Positions 56,311 to 64,000 of a stretch of 64,000 bases of DNA are shown here, in pieces; within the stretch, counting starts at the first letter, position 1; each line of letters starts with the position of its first letter. Under the pieces are notes generated by a model. It was given only the letters and a program-made list of their open reading frames with translations, had not been told where the DNA came from and made no database searches. The translations under genes and the position numbers were made by a program. Origin of the DNA: Pseudomonas sp. TTU2014-080ASC (GTDB lineage: Bacteria > Pseudomonadota > Gammaproteobacteria > Pseudomonadales > Pseudomonadaceae). The stretch is taken from positions 338,546 to 402,545 of the forward strand of contig NZ_LKKK01000012.1 in the NCBI RefSeq assembly GCF_001446935.1. The letters run 5' to 3'.

Positions 56311-56649
56311 CTAAGCTGCGGATTTGCTCTGACAGTGACCAGGACCGCAACGCTCAACGCCGCCCCGAATCTACTCGCAGCACTGGCAATCAACCACAAG
56401 TTCCTGCCGTTGGACAGTACTGCGCATGCAACGCTATCGCCTCCAGCGTTACAGCTCGCTGCTAGAAGCGCCCCCTCGCAGCCCGACAGCGACCTGCAGG
56501 AAGGCGATACTCCAGCGTTTTCAAAAATACTCAGAGCACAGAACGGCAAAGGACCGCTCGGCAAAGTCACCACTACGCTGGTCGGTGCTGTGGCCAGGCA
56601 TAACCTGAAAAATCTTTACTGAACACAGGAACTCCCGCAGCGGAGCTTA
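56311..56649. other. Non-coding stretch between araC remnant and znuA
   Basis: About 340 bp. Short frames are open on both strands (minus strand 56166-56573, plus strand 56290-56622), but neither shows a ribosome site, a plausible protein or a family motif. It probably includes decayed DNA of the deleted regulator region and the 3' flank of znuA. Confidence 0.5.
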
Positions 56650-57603
56650 TTAAAGCGAGTTCAGGCAGCCGACCAGCTCATTTGCCAGATTCTCAATCAG
56701 GGCTTCATAACCACTGCTGTCGGCAGGCAGAGAGCCGCCCATGGCATCCAGCTCTGCCAATTTAACCGGCAAGCCTTCACTCAATGTCTGCGCCAAACGA
56801 GGACGCAGTGGCGGCTCACTGAAGATGCAGGCCGGACCGGTTTGCTGCAAACGCTCACGCATGGCGGCAACATGCCGTGCGCCGGGCTGCACATCCGCCA
56901 GCACGCTGAACACACCGGTATGCTTCAGGCCGTAGGCGCTCTCAAAGTAGTCATACGCTTCGTGAAAAACGAAATAAGGCTTGTTGCTGACACTCTTGAT
57001 CTGCGCCTTGATGCGCTGGTCCAGCTGATCCAGACGCTGGTTAAAGGCCTGCGCATTGGCCTGATAGCGCTCAGCGTTAGCAGGGTCGAGCTCAGCCAGG
57101 TCCAGCGCCATTTTGGCCGCAATGATTTTGGCATTAGCCGGCAGCAGCCACAGATGCGCATCTAAGCTCCCAGGACGATGGTCATGATCGTGTTTGGCGG
57201 CCAGCTCGCTGCCGTGATCGTGACCATCATGCTCGTGCTCGTCGCCGTGATCGTCCGACTCAGCAAAATGGCGCAAGGTAAGGCCACTCAAATTCTGTAC
57301 AGGCACATCGGGACGGCTGCGCCCTTCGAGTACACGCATAAGGAAAGTTTCCATGTCCGGACCGATCCAATACATCAGGTCGGCCTCCCGCACGCGGCGT
57401 ACGTCAGACGGTCGCAAGGCATAGTGATGTGGCGAAGCACCTGGCGGCAGCAGCACTTCAGGCTGGCCAAGGTCATCCTGCACCGCAGCGGCAATCAGTT
57501 GCAGCGGTTTGATGCTGGTCAGCACCTCAACTGGCTGAGCCTGTACAGCAAGACTGGGGACAAATAAGACGAAGATCAGACTGATAGCGGACAAAAGGCG
57601 CAA
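56650..57603 (-). CDS. znuA: Zinc ABC transporter periplasmic binding protein ZnuA
   Basis: A 317-residue protein. The signal peptide (residues 1-22) is followed by VLTSIKPLQLIAAAVQDDLG. Zinc ligands are H60 (GASPHHYALRPSD), H150 (LDAHLWLLP) and a later histidine in VFHEAYDYF. A His/Asp-rich loop (about 117-142, DDHGDEHEHDGHDHG) collects zinc. No ATG is available at the N-terminus; the frame starts with TTG at 57603 and has no clear ribosome site, so the start is uncertain. It is divergent from zur across a Zur-like box. Confidence 0.93.
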   Translation of the reverse strand: MRLLSAISLIFVLFVPSLAVQAQPVEVLTSIKPLQLIAAAVQDDLGQPEVLLPPGASPHHYALRPSDVRRVREADLMYWIGPDMETFLMRVLEGRSRPDVPVQNLSGLTLRHFAESDDHGDEHEHDGHDHGSELAAKHDHDHRPGSLDAHLWLLPANAKIIAAKMALDLAELDPANAERYQANAQAFNQRLDQLDQRIKAQIKSVSNKPYFVFHEAYDYFESAYGLKHTGVFSVLADVQPGARHVAAMRERLQQTGPACIFSEPPLRPRLAQTLSEGLPVKLAELDAMGGSLPADSSGYEALIENLANELVGCLNSL

Positions 57604-57630
57604 GACGGCACACTCAAGGATAAGGGTGAA

Positions 57631-57643
57631 GTAATATAATAAC
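57631..57643. promoter_or_regulatory. Zur box between znuA and zur
   Basis: GTAATATAATAAC is an A+T-rich near-palindrome fitting the Zur core (GTTAT...ATAAC type). It lies in the 68-bp gap between divergent znuA and zur, so zinc-loaded Zur could block both promoters. Confidence 0.7.
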
Positions 57644-57671
57644 GTCTCTCACTTCTTTCGTCTTTGGCCGG

Positions 57672-58163
57672 ATGACCATGACTCAAGCACCCTTGGCTTC
57701 ACGTCCCCACGACCACTCCCACTGTGTCAGCCACGCACTGGCCGAAGCGGAAAGCATCTGCGAACGTCAGGGGCTGCGCCTTACCGCACTGCGCAAGCGC
57801 GTGCTAGAGCTGGTCTGGCAGAGTCACAAACCGCTGGGGGCTTACGATATTCTGGCGGTTCTGAGCGAATCCGACGGCCGCCGCGCGGCACCACCAACCG
57901 TTTATCGGGCCCTGGATTTTCTGCTGGAGAACGGCCTGGTTCACCGCATTGCCTCCCTCAACGCGTTTGTCGGCTGCAGCCACCCTGAGCACGCTCATCA
58001 GGGTCAGTTTCTGATCTGCCGCACCTGCCATGCAGCCATTGAGTTAGAGAATGCCGAGATCAGCAGCGCCATCGTTAACAGCGCAGCCGGCGTTGGCTTC
58101 GCTGTTGAAAGCCAAACAGTCGAAGTCGTTGGCCTGTGCTCTGGCTGCCGGGAGCCGGCATGA
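57672..58163 (+). CDS. zur: Zinc uptake regulator Zur (Np20), Fur family
   Basis: A 163-residue Fur-family repressor. The winged helix has [28 protein letters not shown] and [17 protein letters not shown]. Zinc sites include the histidine-rich N-terminal stretch (HDHSHCVSH), [20 protein letters not shown], and the final CSGC (structural zinc). It turns off znuABC when zinc is plentiful. Its stop overlaps the znuC start by 4 bp (ATGA), so the regulator is made with the transporter. Confidence 0.94.
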   Translation: MTMTQAPLASRPHDHSHCVSHALAEAESICERQGLRLTALRKRVLELVWQSHKPLGAYDILAVLSESDGRRAAPPTVYRALDFLLENGLVHRIASLNAFVGCSHPEHAHQGQFLICRTCHAAIELENAEISSAIVNSAAGVGFAVESQTVEVVGLCSGCREPA

Positions 58164-58966
58164 ACGACAACCTGATCAGCCTTAGTCAGGTCAGCGTGAC
58201 GTTATCAGGGCAGAACGTCCTGCAGACAGTTGAACTTAAGGTCAAACCTGGTGAAATCGTCACCCTGATCGGACCGAACGGCGCAGGCAAGACCACCTTG
58301 GTGCGCATCGTGCTCGGCCTGCTCAAAGCCAGCACCGGCAGTGTCTGGCGCAAGCCGAAGCTACGTGTCGGTTACATGCCACAGAAACTGCATGTCGACC
58401 CGACCCTGCCACTTTCGGTACTGCGCTTCCTGCGCTTGGTACCCGGCGCTAACCGCCCGGCCATCGAAGCGGCTTTGGCGGAAGTGGGCGCAGCGCACAT
58501 TATCGAAAGCCCGCTACAAAGCGTTTCTGGCGGCGAGCTGCAGCGCGTTCTGCTCGCCCGCGCCCTACTGCGCAAGCCTGAATTGCTGGTACTGGACGAA
58601 CCGGTTCAAGGTGTCGACGTAGCCGGTCAGGCCGAACTGTACCGACTGATCACCCAGCTGCGTGACCGCTACGGCTGCGGCGTCCTGATGGTCTCCCACG
58701 ACCTGCACCTGGTTATGAGCACGACCGATCAGGTGGTCTGCCTGAATCGTCATGTCTGCTGCTCAGGCCACCCTGAACAGGTCAGCTTCGATCCGGCCTT
58801 TGTCGAGCTGTTCGGTCAGGACGCCAAGAGCCTGGCGATCTATACCCACCACCACGATCACGAGCACGACACCCACGGCGACGTGGTGGCCCCAGACAAA
58901 CCTGGCATGGTCATCAAAGGCCTAGTCAAACCTCACATCCACGGAGATGGCTGTAAGCATGCCTGA
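58160..58966 (+). CDS. znuC: Zinc ABC transporter ATPase ZnuC
   Basis: A 268-residue ATPase from the ATG at 58160. Walker A is GPNGAGKTT, the signature is VSGGELQRV, Walker B is [12 protein letters not shown], and the switch histidine is in VSHDLH. The C-terminus is rich in histidine ([12 protein letters not shown]), common in zinc transport ATPases. It powers ZnuB with ZnuA as receptor. The end overlaps znuB by 8 bp. Confidence 0.95.
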   Translation: MNDNLISLSQVSVTLSGQNVLQTVELKVKPGEIVTLIGPNGAGKTTLVRIVLGLLKASTGSVWRKPKLRVGYMPQKLHVDPTLPLSVLRFLRLVPGANRPAIEAALAEVGAAHIIESPLQSVSGGELQRVLLARALLRKPELLVLDEPVQGVDVAGQAELYRLITQLRDRYGCGVLMVSHDLHLVMSTTDQVVCLNRHVCCSGHPEQVSFDPAFVELFGQDAKSLAIYTHHHDHEHDTHGDVVAPDKPGMVIKGLVKPHIHGDGCKHA

Positions 58967-59747
58967 TTTTCTCCTTTACGCCTTGCTCGCAGGCTTGGCG
59001 CTGGCACTTGTTGCCGGACCGTTGGGCTCGTTCGTCGTCTGGCGGCGCATGGCCTACTTTGGTGACACTCTCTCCCACGCTGCGCTGCTCGGTGTCGCAC
59101 TGGGTCTGATGTTAGATGTCAGTCCGACGTTGGCAGTAACTGTCGGCTGCGTTCTACTCGCCACACTGTTGGTAACACTGCAAAGCCGGCAGCCACTAGC
59201 CTCCGACACCCTGCTGGGCATTCTTGCCCACAGCACACTGTCCCTGGGACTGGTCGCCCTGAGCTTTATGCAGGATGTGCGTATCGACCTGATGAGCTAC
59301 CTGTTCGGCGATCTTCTGGCAGTAGGGCCGACCGATCTGGCCTGGATCATCGGCGGCAGCGCTTTGGTTCTGATCGTAATCTCCCTGATGTGGCGACACC
59401 TGTTGGCCATCACAGTGCATGAAGAGCTGGCCAGAGTAGAAGGGCTGCCTGTGGCTGCAATCCGCCTCGGCTTGATGCTGCTGATTGCCGTGGTTATTGC
59501 CGTGGCAATGAAAATAGTCGGCGTGCTGCTGATCACCTCGCTGCTGATCATCCCGGCTGCGGCAGCCCAGCGGCATGCACGCACACCTGAGCAAATGGCT
59601 CTGGGTGCCAGTCTACTGGGGATTGTTGCCGTCTGCGGAGGCCTGAGCCTGTCTTGGTTCAAAGACACTCCGGCCGGGCCATCCATTGTTGTTACCGCTG
59701 CGGCACTATTTCTTCTGAGCTTTGCGCTGCCCAAGCGTAATGCCTGA
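58959..59747 (+). CDS. znuB: Zinc ABC transporter permease ZnuB
   Basis: A 262-residue membrane protein with about eight helices, starting [20 protein letters not shown] at the ATG at 58959. An ATG at 58947 is only two bases from the GGAG and less likely. [22 protein letters not shown] and the later [20 protein letters not shown] are family hallmarks. It forms the zinc channel and completes the zur-znuC-znuB operon. Confidence 0.94.
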   Translation: MPDFLLYALLAGLALALVAGPLGSFVVWRRMAYFGDTLSHAALLGVALGLMLDVSPTLAVTVGCVLLATLLVTLQSRQPLASDTLLGILAHSTLSLGLVALSFMQDVRIDLMSYLFGDLLAVGPTDLAWIIGGSALVLIVISLMWRHLLAITVHEELARVEGLPVAAIRLGLMLLIAVVIAVAMKIVGVLLITSLLIIPAAAAQRHARTPEQMALGASLLGIVAVCGGLSLSWFKDTPAGPSIVVTAAALFLLSFALPKRNA

Positions 59748-59816
59748 CTGATTTGGTGTAGTTAGTCTGTGCGGTGTAAACTTGCACGTTTTTTGAACAA
59801 CTCGAGACGCGCCGCC

Positions 59817-60449
59817 ATGATTCCGTTGGTTTTAAGGGGCATTTTTCTGTTTGCAGTTTCGCTTCTGGCCGCATGCCAGAGCGCCCCGCAGCCGGCAGAG
59901 CCCGCCCGCGAAGACCTATCCCATGCGCTTCAGCAGTTCGAGCAAACCCTTGAAAAGGGTGATCTGGAATCCGCTGAGAGCCAACTTAAAAACTTGCAAG
60001 AAAGCGCCGGCAGCAAATCTGAACTGGAGCGCTACCAGCGCCTGCTCGCTGATGCTTACCTGCAACTCGGCCAAAGCGCTCTGCAAAAAGGCGACGTGAA
60101 CACCGCCGCCAGCGCACTGAGCCGTGCCCGTGGTCTGTTGCCCAAAGCACCGGCCCTGACCACCGGCATCAATCAGGCCATCGCTCACGCCAACAGCATC
60201 GTCATCGAACTGCCAGCACTGGATGATTCTGAGACCTTGAGTCAGGTGTTGGATGAGGTCGCTGCTGAGGTCGTCCAGTCCGCCCGTTCGGTACGCATCG
60301 AAGTTCGTGACAGTCAGGATGTAGCCATGCTCACAGCAGCGCTTGATGGCCGCATCTTGCAGTTGAGTCCGGGGCTCAAAGTGCTGTACAGCGCAGAAGT
60401 TGACCCCGAGCAGTTAACCCCACGGCTGATCCTCCTGCCGAAGTATTGA
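59817..60449 (+). CDS. Lipoprotein with TPR-like helical domain (PA5502-like)
   Basis: A 210-residue protein from the ATG at 59817. The lipoprotein signal ends in LLAACQ. Residues 30-130 are helical repeats (FEQTLEKGDLESAESQLKNLQ, LLADAYLQLGQSALQKGDVNTAASALSRARGLLP), TPR-like. The C-terminus ends in LIPKY-type sequence (LILLPKY). The position between znuB and metN matches PA5502 in P. aeruginosa. Its function is unknown to me. Confidence 0.82.
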   Translation: MIPLVLRGIFLFAVSLLAACQSAPQPAEPAREDLSHALQQFEQTLEKGDLESAESQLKNLQESAGSKSELERYQRLLADAYLQLGQSALQKGDVNTAASALSRARGLLPKAPALTTGINQAIAHANSIVIELPALDDSETLSQVLDEVAAEVVQSARSVRIEVRDSQDVAMLTAALDGRILQLSPGLKVLYSAEVDPEQLTPRLILLPKY

Positions 60450-60561
60450 GCGGTCCCTGTGACAGATTGCCCCTGAATGCAGCGAGGCATCGGAACATGA
60501 GCACTCTGGTGATAAGAACTGCTCAGGCAATTTAGCTATAAACATAGGTCTACAAAGATTT

Positions 60562-60589
60562 TTGCGGCCTAAGAAGTGCTGGGTAGACT
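60562..60589 (+). promoter_or_regulatory. Candidate sigma-70 promoter of metNIQ
   Basis: TTGCGG (60562-60567), 16 bp, then TAGACT (60584-60589), in the 192-bp gap before metN. No clear methionine-repressor or riboswitch element was seen. Confidence 0.35.
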
Positions 60590-60641
60590 AGCCACCACTT
60601 ATGCCTACCCGGCGTATTCAAGAACCCAAAAGGTTTTATCA

Positions 60642-61649
60642 GTGATCAACTTTCATCAGGTCCACAAGGCATACCGCGTCAGTGGACAGGACATCCCCGC
60701 GTTACAACCCTGCGACCTGCAGATCGCCCGCGGCGAGGTATTCGGCATCATCGGCCATTCCGGCGCCGGTAAAAGCACTCTGCTACGCCTGATCAACCGC
60801 CTTGAAGAGCCTTCCGGCGGACGTATCGAGATCGACGGCGAAGACGCCACCGCACTGGACGCCGACGGCCTGCGCGAACTGCGTCAGCAGATCGGCATGA
60901 TCTTCCAGCACTTCAACTTGCTGTCTTCGAAAACCGTAGCGGACAACGTCGCCCTGCCGCTGAAACTGGCCGGTAAATTGACTCGCAACGAGATCGACCA
61001 GCGTGTGGCCTCGCTCCTGGCCCGCGTCGGCCTGAGCGACCATGCGCGTAAATACCCCGCGCAATTGTCCGGTGGGCAGAAGCAACGCGTCGGCATTGCC
61101 CGCGCTCTGGCTACCGATCCCAAGATTCTGCTGTGTGATGAAGCCACCAGCGCACTGGACCCGCAGACCACGGCATCGGTCCTGCAACTGCTGGCCGAGA
61201 TTAATCGCGAACTGAATCTGACCATCGTCCTGATCACCCACGAGATGGATGTTATCCGCCGCGTCTGCGACCGCGTTGCAGTGATGGACGCAGGTGTCAT
61301 CGTCGAGATGGGGCCAGTTTCGCAAGTCTTTCTGCACCCAAAACACCCAACCACCAAGCGCTTCGTTCAGGAAGCCGAGCATGTGGATGAAAATGACCAA
61401 CATGCCGACTTCGATAACGTCACAGGCCGAATCCTGCGCCTGACCTTCCAGGGCGACGCCACCTATGCGCCACTGCTGGGTACCGTGGCCCGTGAAACAG
61501 GTGTGGATTACAGCATCCTTGCCGGACGCATCGACCGTATCAAGGACACCCCTTACGGCCAACTGACCCTGGCCCTGACCGGCGGCGACACCGACGCTGC
61601 CCTTGAGCGCTTTGCCGCCGCTGATGTGCATCTGGAGGTGCTGCGCTAA
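60642..61649 (+). CDS. metN: Methionine ABC transporter ATPase MetN
   Basis: A 335-residue ATPase. The GTG start at 60642 ([16 protein letters not shown]) follows AAAAGG; an earlier frame from 60576 is not supported. Walker A is GHSGAGKST, the signature is LSGGQKQRV, and Walker B is [12 protein letters not shown]. The C-terminal NIL domain (about 260-335, [20 protein letters not shown]) binds methionine and inhibits uptake. The stop overlaps the metI start (TAATG). Confidence 0.94.
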   Translation: MINFHQVHKAYRVSGQDIPALQPCDLQIARGEVFGIIGHSGAGKSTLLRLINRLEEPSGGRIEIDGEDATALDADGLRELRQQIGMIFQHFNLLSSKTVADNVALPLKLAGKLTRNEIDQRVASLLARVGLSDHARKYPAQLSGGQKQRVGIARALATDPKILLCDEATSALDPQTTASVLQLLAEINRELNLTIVLITHEMDVIRRVCDRVAVMDAGVIVEMGPVSQVFLHPKHPTTKRFVQEAEHVDENDQHADFDNVTGRILRLTFQGDATYAPLLGTVARETGVDYSILAGRIDRIKDTPYGQLTLALTGGDTDAALERFAAADVHLEVLR

Positions 61650-62326
61650 TGGAAGCCTTACTCACTCAATTGCTGCCCAACGTCGACTGGGAAGAGATTG
61701 GCTACGCCAGTATCGACACCCTGAGCATGCTTGGTGGCTCCATGCTGTTCACCGTGCTGCTCGGCCTACCGCTGGGCGTACTGCTGTTCCTCACCGGCCC
61801 GCGCCAGATGTTCGAACAGAAAGCTCTATACGGCGTACTCTCGCTGATCGTGAATATCCTACGCTCAGTGCCGTTTGTGATTTTGTTGATCGTGATGATC
61901 CCTTTCACCGTGATCATCACCGGCACCTCGCTGGGTGTTGCCGGCGCGATTCCGCCACTAGTGGTCGGTGCCACGCCCTTCTTCGCCCGCTTGGTGGAAA
62001 CTGCTCTGCGCGAAGTCGATCGCGGCATCATCGAGGCCACCCAGGCCATGGGGGCCACCACGCGCCAAATCGTCACCAATGCTCTGCTGCCTGAAGCCTT
62101 GCCGGGCATCATCGCCGCCATAACCGTAACCGCCATTACCTTGGTCTCCTACACAGCTATGAGCGGTTTGATCGGCGGTGGCGGCCTGGGTGATCTGGCC
62201 GTGCGTTACGGCTATCAGCGCTACCAACCGGATGTGATGGCGGTAACCGTCATCCTGCTGCTGGTTCTGGTTCAAATTTTACAAACGGCTGGCGACAAGC
62301 TAGTCGTGCATTTTTCAAGAAAGTAG
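61649..62326 (+). CDS. metI: Methionine ABC transporter permease MetI
   Basis: A 225-residue protein with five membrane helices. The helical loop that docks on MetN is GIIEATQAMGATTRQIVTNALLPEALPGI. GGGGLGDLAVRYGYQRY near the C-terminus is typical of MetI. It overlaps metN by one base and is followed 43 bp later by metQ. Confidence 0.94.
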   Translation: MEALLTQLLPNVDWEEIGYASIDTLSMLGGSMLFTVLLGLPLGVLLFLTGPRQMFEQKALYGVLSLIVNILRSVPFVILLIVMIPFTVIITGTSLGVAGAIPPLVVGATPFFARLVETALREVDRGIIEATQAMGATTRQIVTNALLPEALPGIIAAITVTAITLVSYTAMSGLIGGGGLGDLAVRYGYQRYQPDVMAVTVILLLVLVQILQTAGDKLVVHFSRK

Positions 62327-62369
62327 GGCGGCACGTAGTCGCTATAGAAATCACAACAAGGAGTGAGTC

Positions 62370-63140
62370 ATGAAGAAACTTATCGCTGCATTTGCTGCAC
62401 TGGCTGCTTTCTCCGCCAACGCTGAAAGCCTGACCGTCGCGGCTACCGCCGTTCCACACGCCGAACTGCTCGAGTTCGTCAAACCGACCTTGGCTAAAGA
62501 AGGCGTTGAACTGGAGATCAAGGTATTCACCGACTACGTTCAGCCGAACGTACAGGTCGCCGAGAAACGCCTGGACGCCAACTTCTTCCAGCATCAGCCT
62601 TACCTCGACGAGTTCAACAAGAGCCGTAAGACCGATCTGGTCAGCGTGGCCGGCATCCACGTAGAGCCATTCGGTGCCTACTCCAGCAAGATTAAAACCC
62701 TGGATGAGCTGCCAGAAGGCGCCAATGTCGTCATCCCTAACGATGCAACCAACGGTGGCCGTGCCCTGCTACTGCTGCAGAAAGCCGGAGTCATCAAGCT
62801 GAAGCCTGAGGCAGGCATCCTGGCTACGCCGAAAGACATTGTGGAAAACCCGAAGAACATCAAAGTACGTGAACTGGAAGCAGCTACCCTGCCCCGCGTA
62901 CTGACACAGGTCGACCTGGCACTGATCAACACCAACTACGCGCTGGAAGCCAAACTGAATCCTTCCAAGGATGCACTGGCCATCGAAGGCAGCGAGTCGC
63001 CTTACGTAAACATCCTCGTCACTCGCAGCGACAATAAGGACAGCGAAGCTGTACAGAAGCTGACCAAAGCTCTGCAGAGCGAAGACGTTAAAGCCTTCAT
63101 CAACGACAAGTACAAAGGCGCTGTAGTGCCTGCGTTCTAA
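62370..63140 (+). CDS. metQ: Methionine-binding protein MetQ
   Basis: A 256-residue NLPA-family receptor. The signal peptide MKKLIAAFAALAAFSANAES has no lipobox cysteine, so the mature protein should be soluble in the periplasm, unlike lipidated E. coli MetQ. VAATAVPHAELLEFV, DYVQPNVQVAEKRLDANFFQHQPYL and VALINTNYA-type segments (LALINTNYALEA) are family features. CACAACAAGGAG lies before the ATG. Part of it could pair with ErsA. Confidence 0.94.
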   Translation: MKKLIAAFAALAAFSANAESLTVAATAVPHAELLEFVKPTLAKEGVELEIKVFTDYVQPNVQVAEKRLDANFFQHQPYLDEFNKSRKTDLVSVAGIHVEPFGAYSSKIKTLDELPEGANVVIPNDATNGGRALLLLQKAGVIKLKPEAGILATPKDIVENPKNIKVRELEAATLPRVLTQVDLALINTNYALEAKLNPSKDALAIEGSESPYVNILVTRSDNKDSEAVQKLTKALQSEDVKAFINDKYKGAVVPAF

Positions 63141-63156
63141 GCCGTTACGCTGAATA

Positions 63157-63187
63157 AACAAACCCCGCCTTGTGCGGGGTTTGTTGT
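63157..63187 (+). terminator. Terminator after metQ
   Basis: AACAAACCCCGC (63157-63168) and GCGGGGTTTGTT (63174-63185) form a 12-bp stem, 17 bases past the metQ stop. The T-rich tail is partly inside the stem (GTTTGTTGTTTC). Confidence 0.85.
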
Positions 63188-63680
63188 TTCTGAAGATCTA
63201 TTTATCGCAGCATGAAAAGAAGCTCGACAACCCCGTTACTCCTGACGCGAGATAACGCCCTACAGCGCATCAATTAGCAAGTTCTCACACGAACTTAGCC
63301 CTCAGTTTCAAACACGCCTAGACGTCATAGCGCGCGCCTACGCAAGGAGCACTTCGCAGCAGCCCACACAGCTAACCATCCACGATCTCCGCGTACGTTA
63401 AACCACTGAGCCCCTTCTGTAGACAAGCATGCAACAACAGAGCAGGCGACGAGGTTCAGGCGAGGCCCCATGCGAAGAAACCACACAGAGCAACATCAGT
63501 GCGGTGATAACACTCAGAACCTTACAATCGTGCAACGTGCCTAGATGCATGCCGAGCCGCACATGCTTGCAGCGGCAGAGCTGCCTGAAGCTGTTCAGAA
63601 CAAAATCCAGAGAGAGTTCTAGCCTGAATAAGGGCAGTGGAGACGCAGCCCGAAAGCATCAGCGAAGTTTAATCCAGACA
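63188..63680. other. Gap between metNIQ and rRNA operon end
   Basis: About 490 bp without a recognisable gene. A plus-strand frame at 63429-63797 runs into the 5S gene and has no ribosome site or family likeness. I see no tRNA or repeat. Confidence 0.5.
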
Positions 63681-63683
63681 AAT

Positions 63684-63717
63684 AAAAACCCCGATCAGTT
63701 GCCTGATCGGGGGTTTT
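63684..63717 (-). terminator. rRNA operon terminator
   Basis: The stem CCCCGATCAG / CTGATCGGGG with a TTGC loop is flanked by A-run and T-run, so it can work in both directions. On the minus strand it follows 5S rRNA by about 10 bases and ends in TTTTT. Confidence 0.85.
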
Positions 63718-63726
63718 GGTATAGGT

Positions 63727-63843
63727 GCTTGACGATGACCTACTCTCACATGGGGAAACCCCACACTACCATCGGCGATGCATCGTTTCACTTCTGAGTT
63801 CGGGATGGGATCAGGTGGTTCCAATGCTCTATGGTCGTCAAGC
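63727..63843 (-). rRNA. rrf: 5S ribosomal RNA
   Basis: The minus strand reads GCTTGACGACCATAGAGC at the start, CCATCCCGAACTCAGAAGTG in the middle and GTAGGTCATCGTCAAGC at the end. The ends are complementary (helix I) and the internal part matches Pseudomonas 5S. The length is about 117 nt. The exact ends may differ by a few bases. Confidence 0.95.
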
Positions 63844-63971
63844 GATTCAGCTGGGATATCGCGGTTAAGGCGTTATCCCGAATTGGGTATGTGATTGCTT
63901 TGTAGTTGCTGCAAATTTTCGGATTGTTGTCGACTTCAACGGTCTGACACCACAAATTGTTTGGGTGTTAT

Positions 63972-64000
63972 ATGGTCAAGCCTCACGGGCAATTAGTACT
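63972..64000 (-). rRNA. rrl: 23S ribosomal RNA, 3' end (cut by window edge)
   Basis: The minus strand reads AGTACTAATTGCCCGTGAGG and then CTTGACCAT, the 3' end of Pseudomonas 23S. About 128 bases of spacer separate it from 5S. The rest lies beyond the right edge. Confidence 0.93.

Noticed and set aside
56290..56622. Plus-strand protein gene between thrB and znuA
   Set aside because: The frame starts inside the araC remnant, and the translated sequence has no signal, domain or ribosome site.
63429..63797. Plus-strand frame before and into the 5S gene
   Set aside because: It overlaps the rRNA terminator and 5S rRNA on the other strand and shows no protein features.

Overview
The window is chromosomal DNA of a Pseudomonas sensu lato species. 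The evidence is the gene content (trpI divergent from trpB, algB-kinB, the Pseudomonas-type thrB, recCBD order), the gene order, and the rRNA ends. From algB to metQ the order matches the Pseudomonas aeruginosa segment I recall as PA5483-PA5505. The dsbA active site, the repeat sequences and several accessory genes differ from P. aeruginosa, so it is probably another species.

Layout. 1-4.1 kb: the start of trpB, its activator trpI, a flavin-dependent monooxygenase-like protein, and small envelope proteins. 4.1-15.4 kb: a complete type I-F1 CRISPR-Cas island, cas1-cas3f-csy1-csy2-csy3-csy4. It lies between a short array (7 repeats, minus strand) and a long array (37 repeats, plus strand). 15.5-21 kb: a Tsx-like porin, gamma carbonic anhydrase, prlC-yheV, a REP pair, a DUF1835 protein and a solute-binding protein. 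21-29.8 kb: recD, recB and recC on the minus strand. 29.9-34.3 kb: an oxygen-linked signalling group, made of a small protein behind an ANR-type box, a structured RNA ending in a terminator, a globin-coupled GGDEF-EAL protein and an Aer-like chemoreceptor. 34.3-40.6 kb: a TAXI receptor, an AraC regulator, an epimerase, a DUF5924 protein, an SpmA/SpmB fusion, Ivy and DUF1328. 41-51.7 kb: algB-kinB, ampDh2, marC, dgcH, an EEP nuclease, dsbA, cytochromes c4 and c5, and engB. 51.7-56.3 kb: the sRNA ErsA behind an AlgU-type promoter, polA, a DUF2782 protein, thrB and an araC remnant. 56.6-63.2 kb: the Zur-controlled znuA / zur-znuC-znuB locus, a lipoprotein and the methionine importer metNIQ. 63.7-64 kb: the 5S gene and the 3' end of 23S rRNA, both on the minus strand.

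How they work together. The CRISPR island has everything needed for adaptation (Cas1 with the Cas2-Cas3 fusion), crRNA maturation (Csy4 with its catalytic residues) and interference. Both leaders carry a consensus IHF site at the same 82-bp distance from the first repeat. The most unusual non-CRISPR structure is at 29.88-34.25 kb: two oxygen or redox sensors follow a multi-hairpin RNA whose terminator ends about 34 nt before the GGDEF-EAL start codon, which suggests conditional termination. The alginate regulators algB-kinB and the AlgU-dependent ErsA lie about 8-10 kb apart on the same segment.
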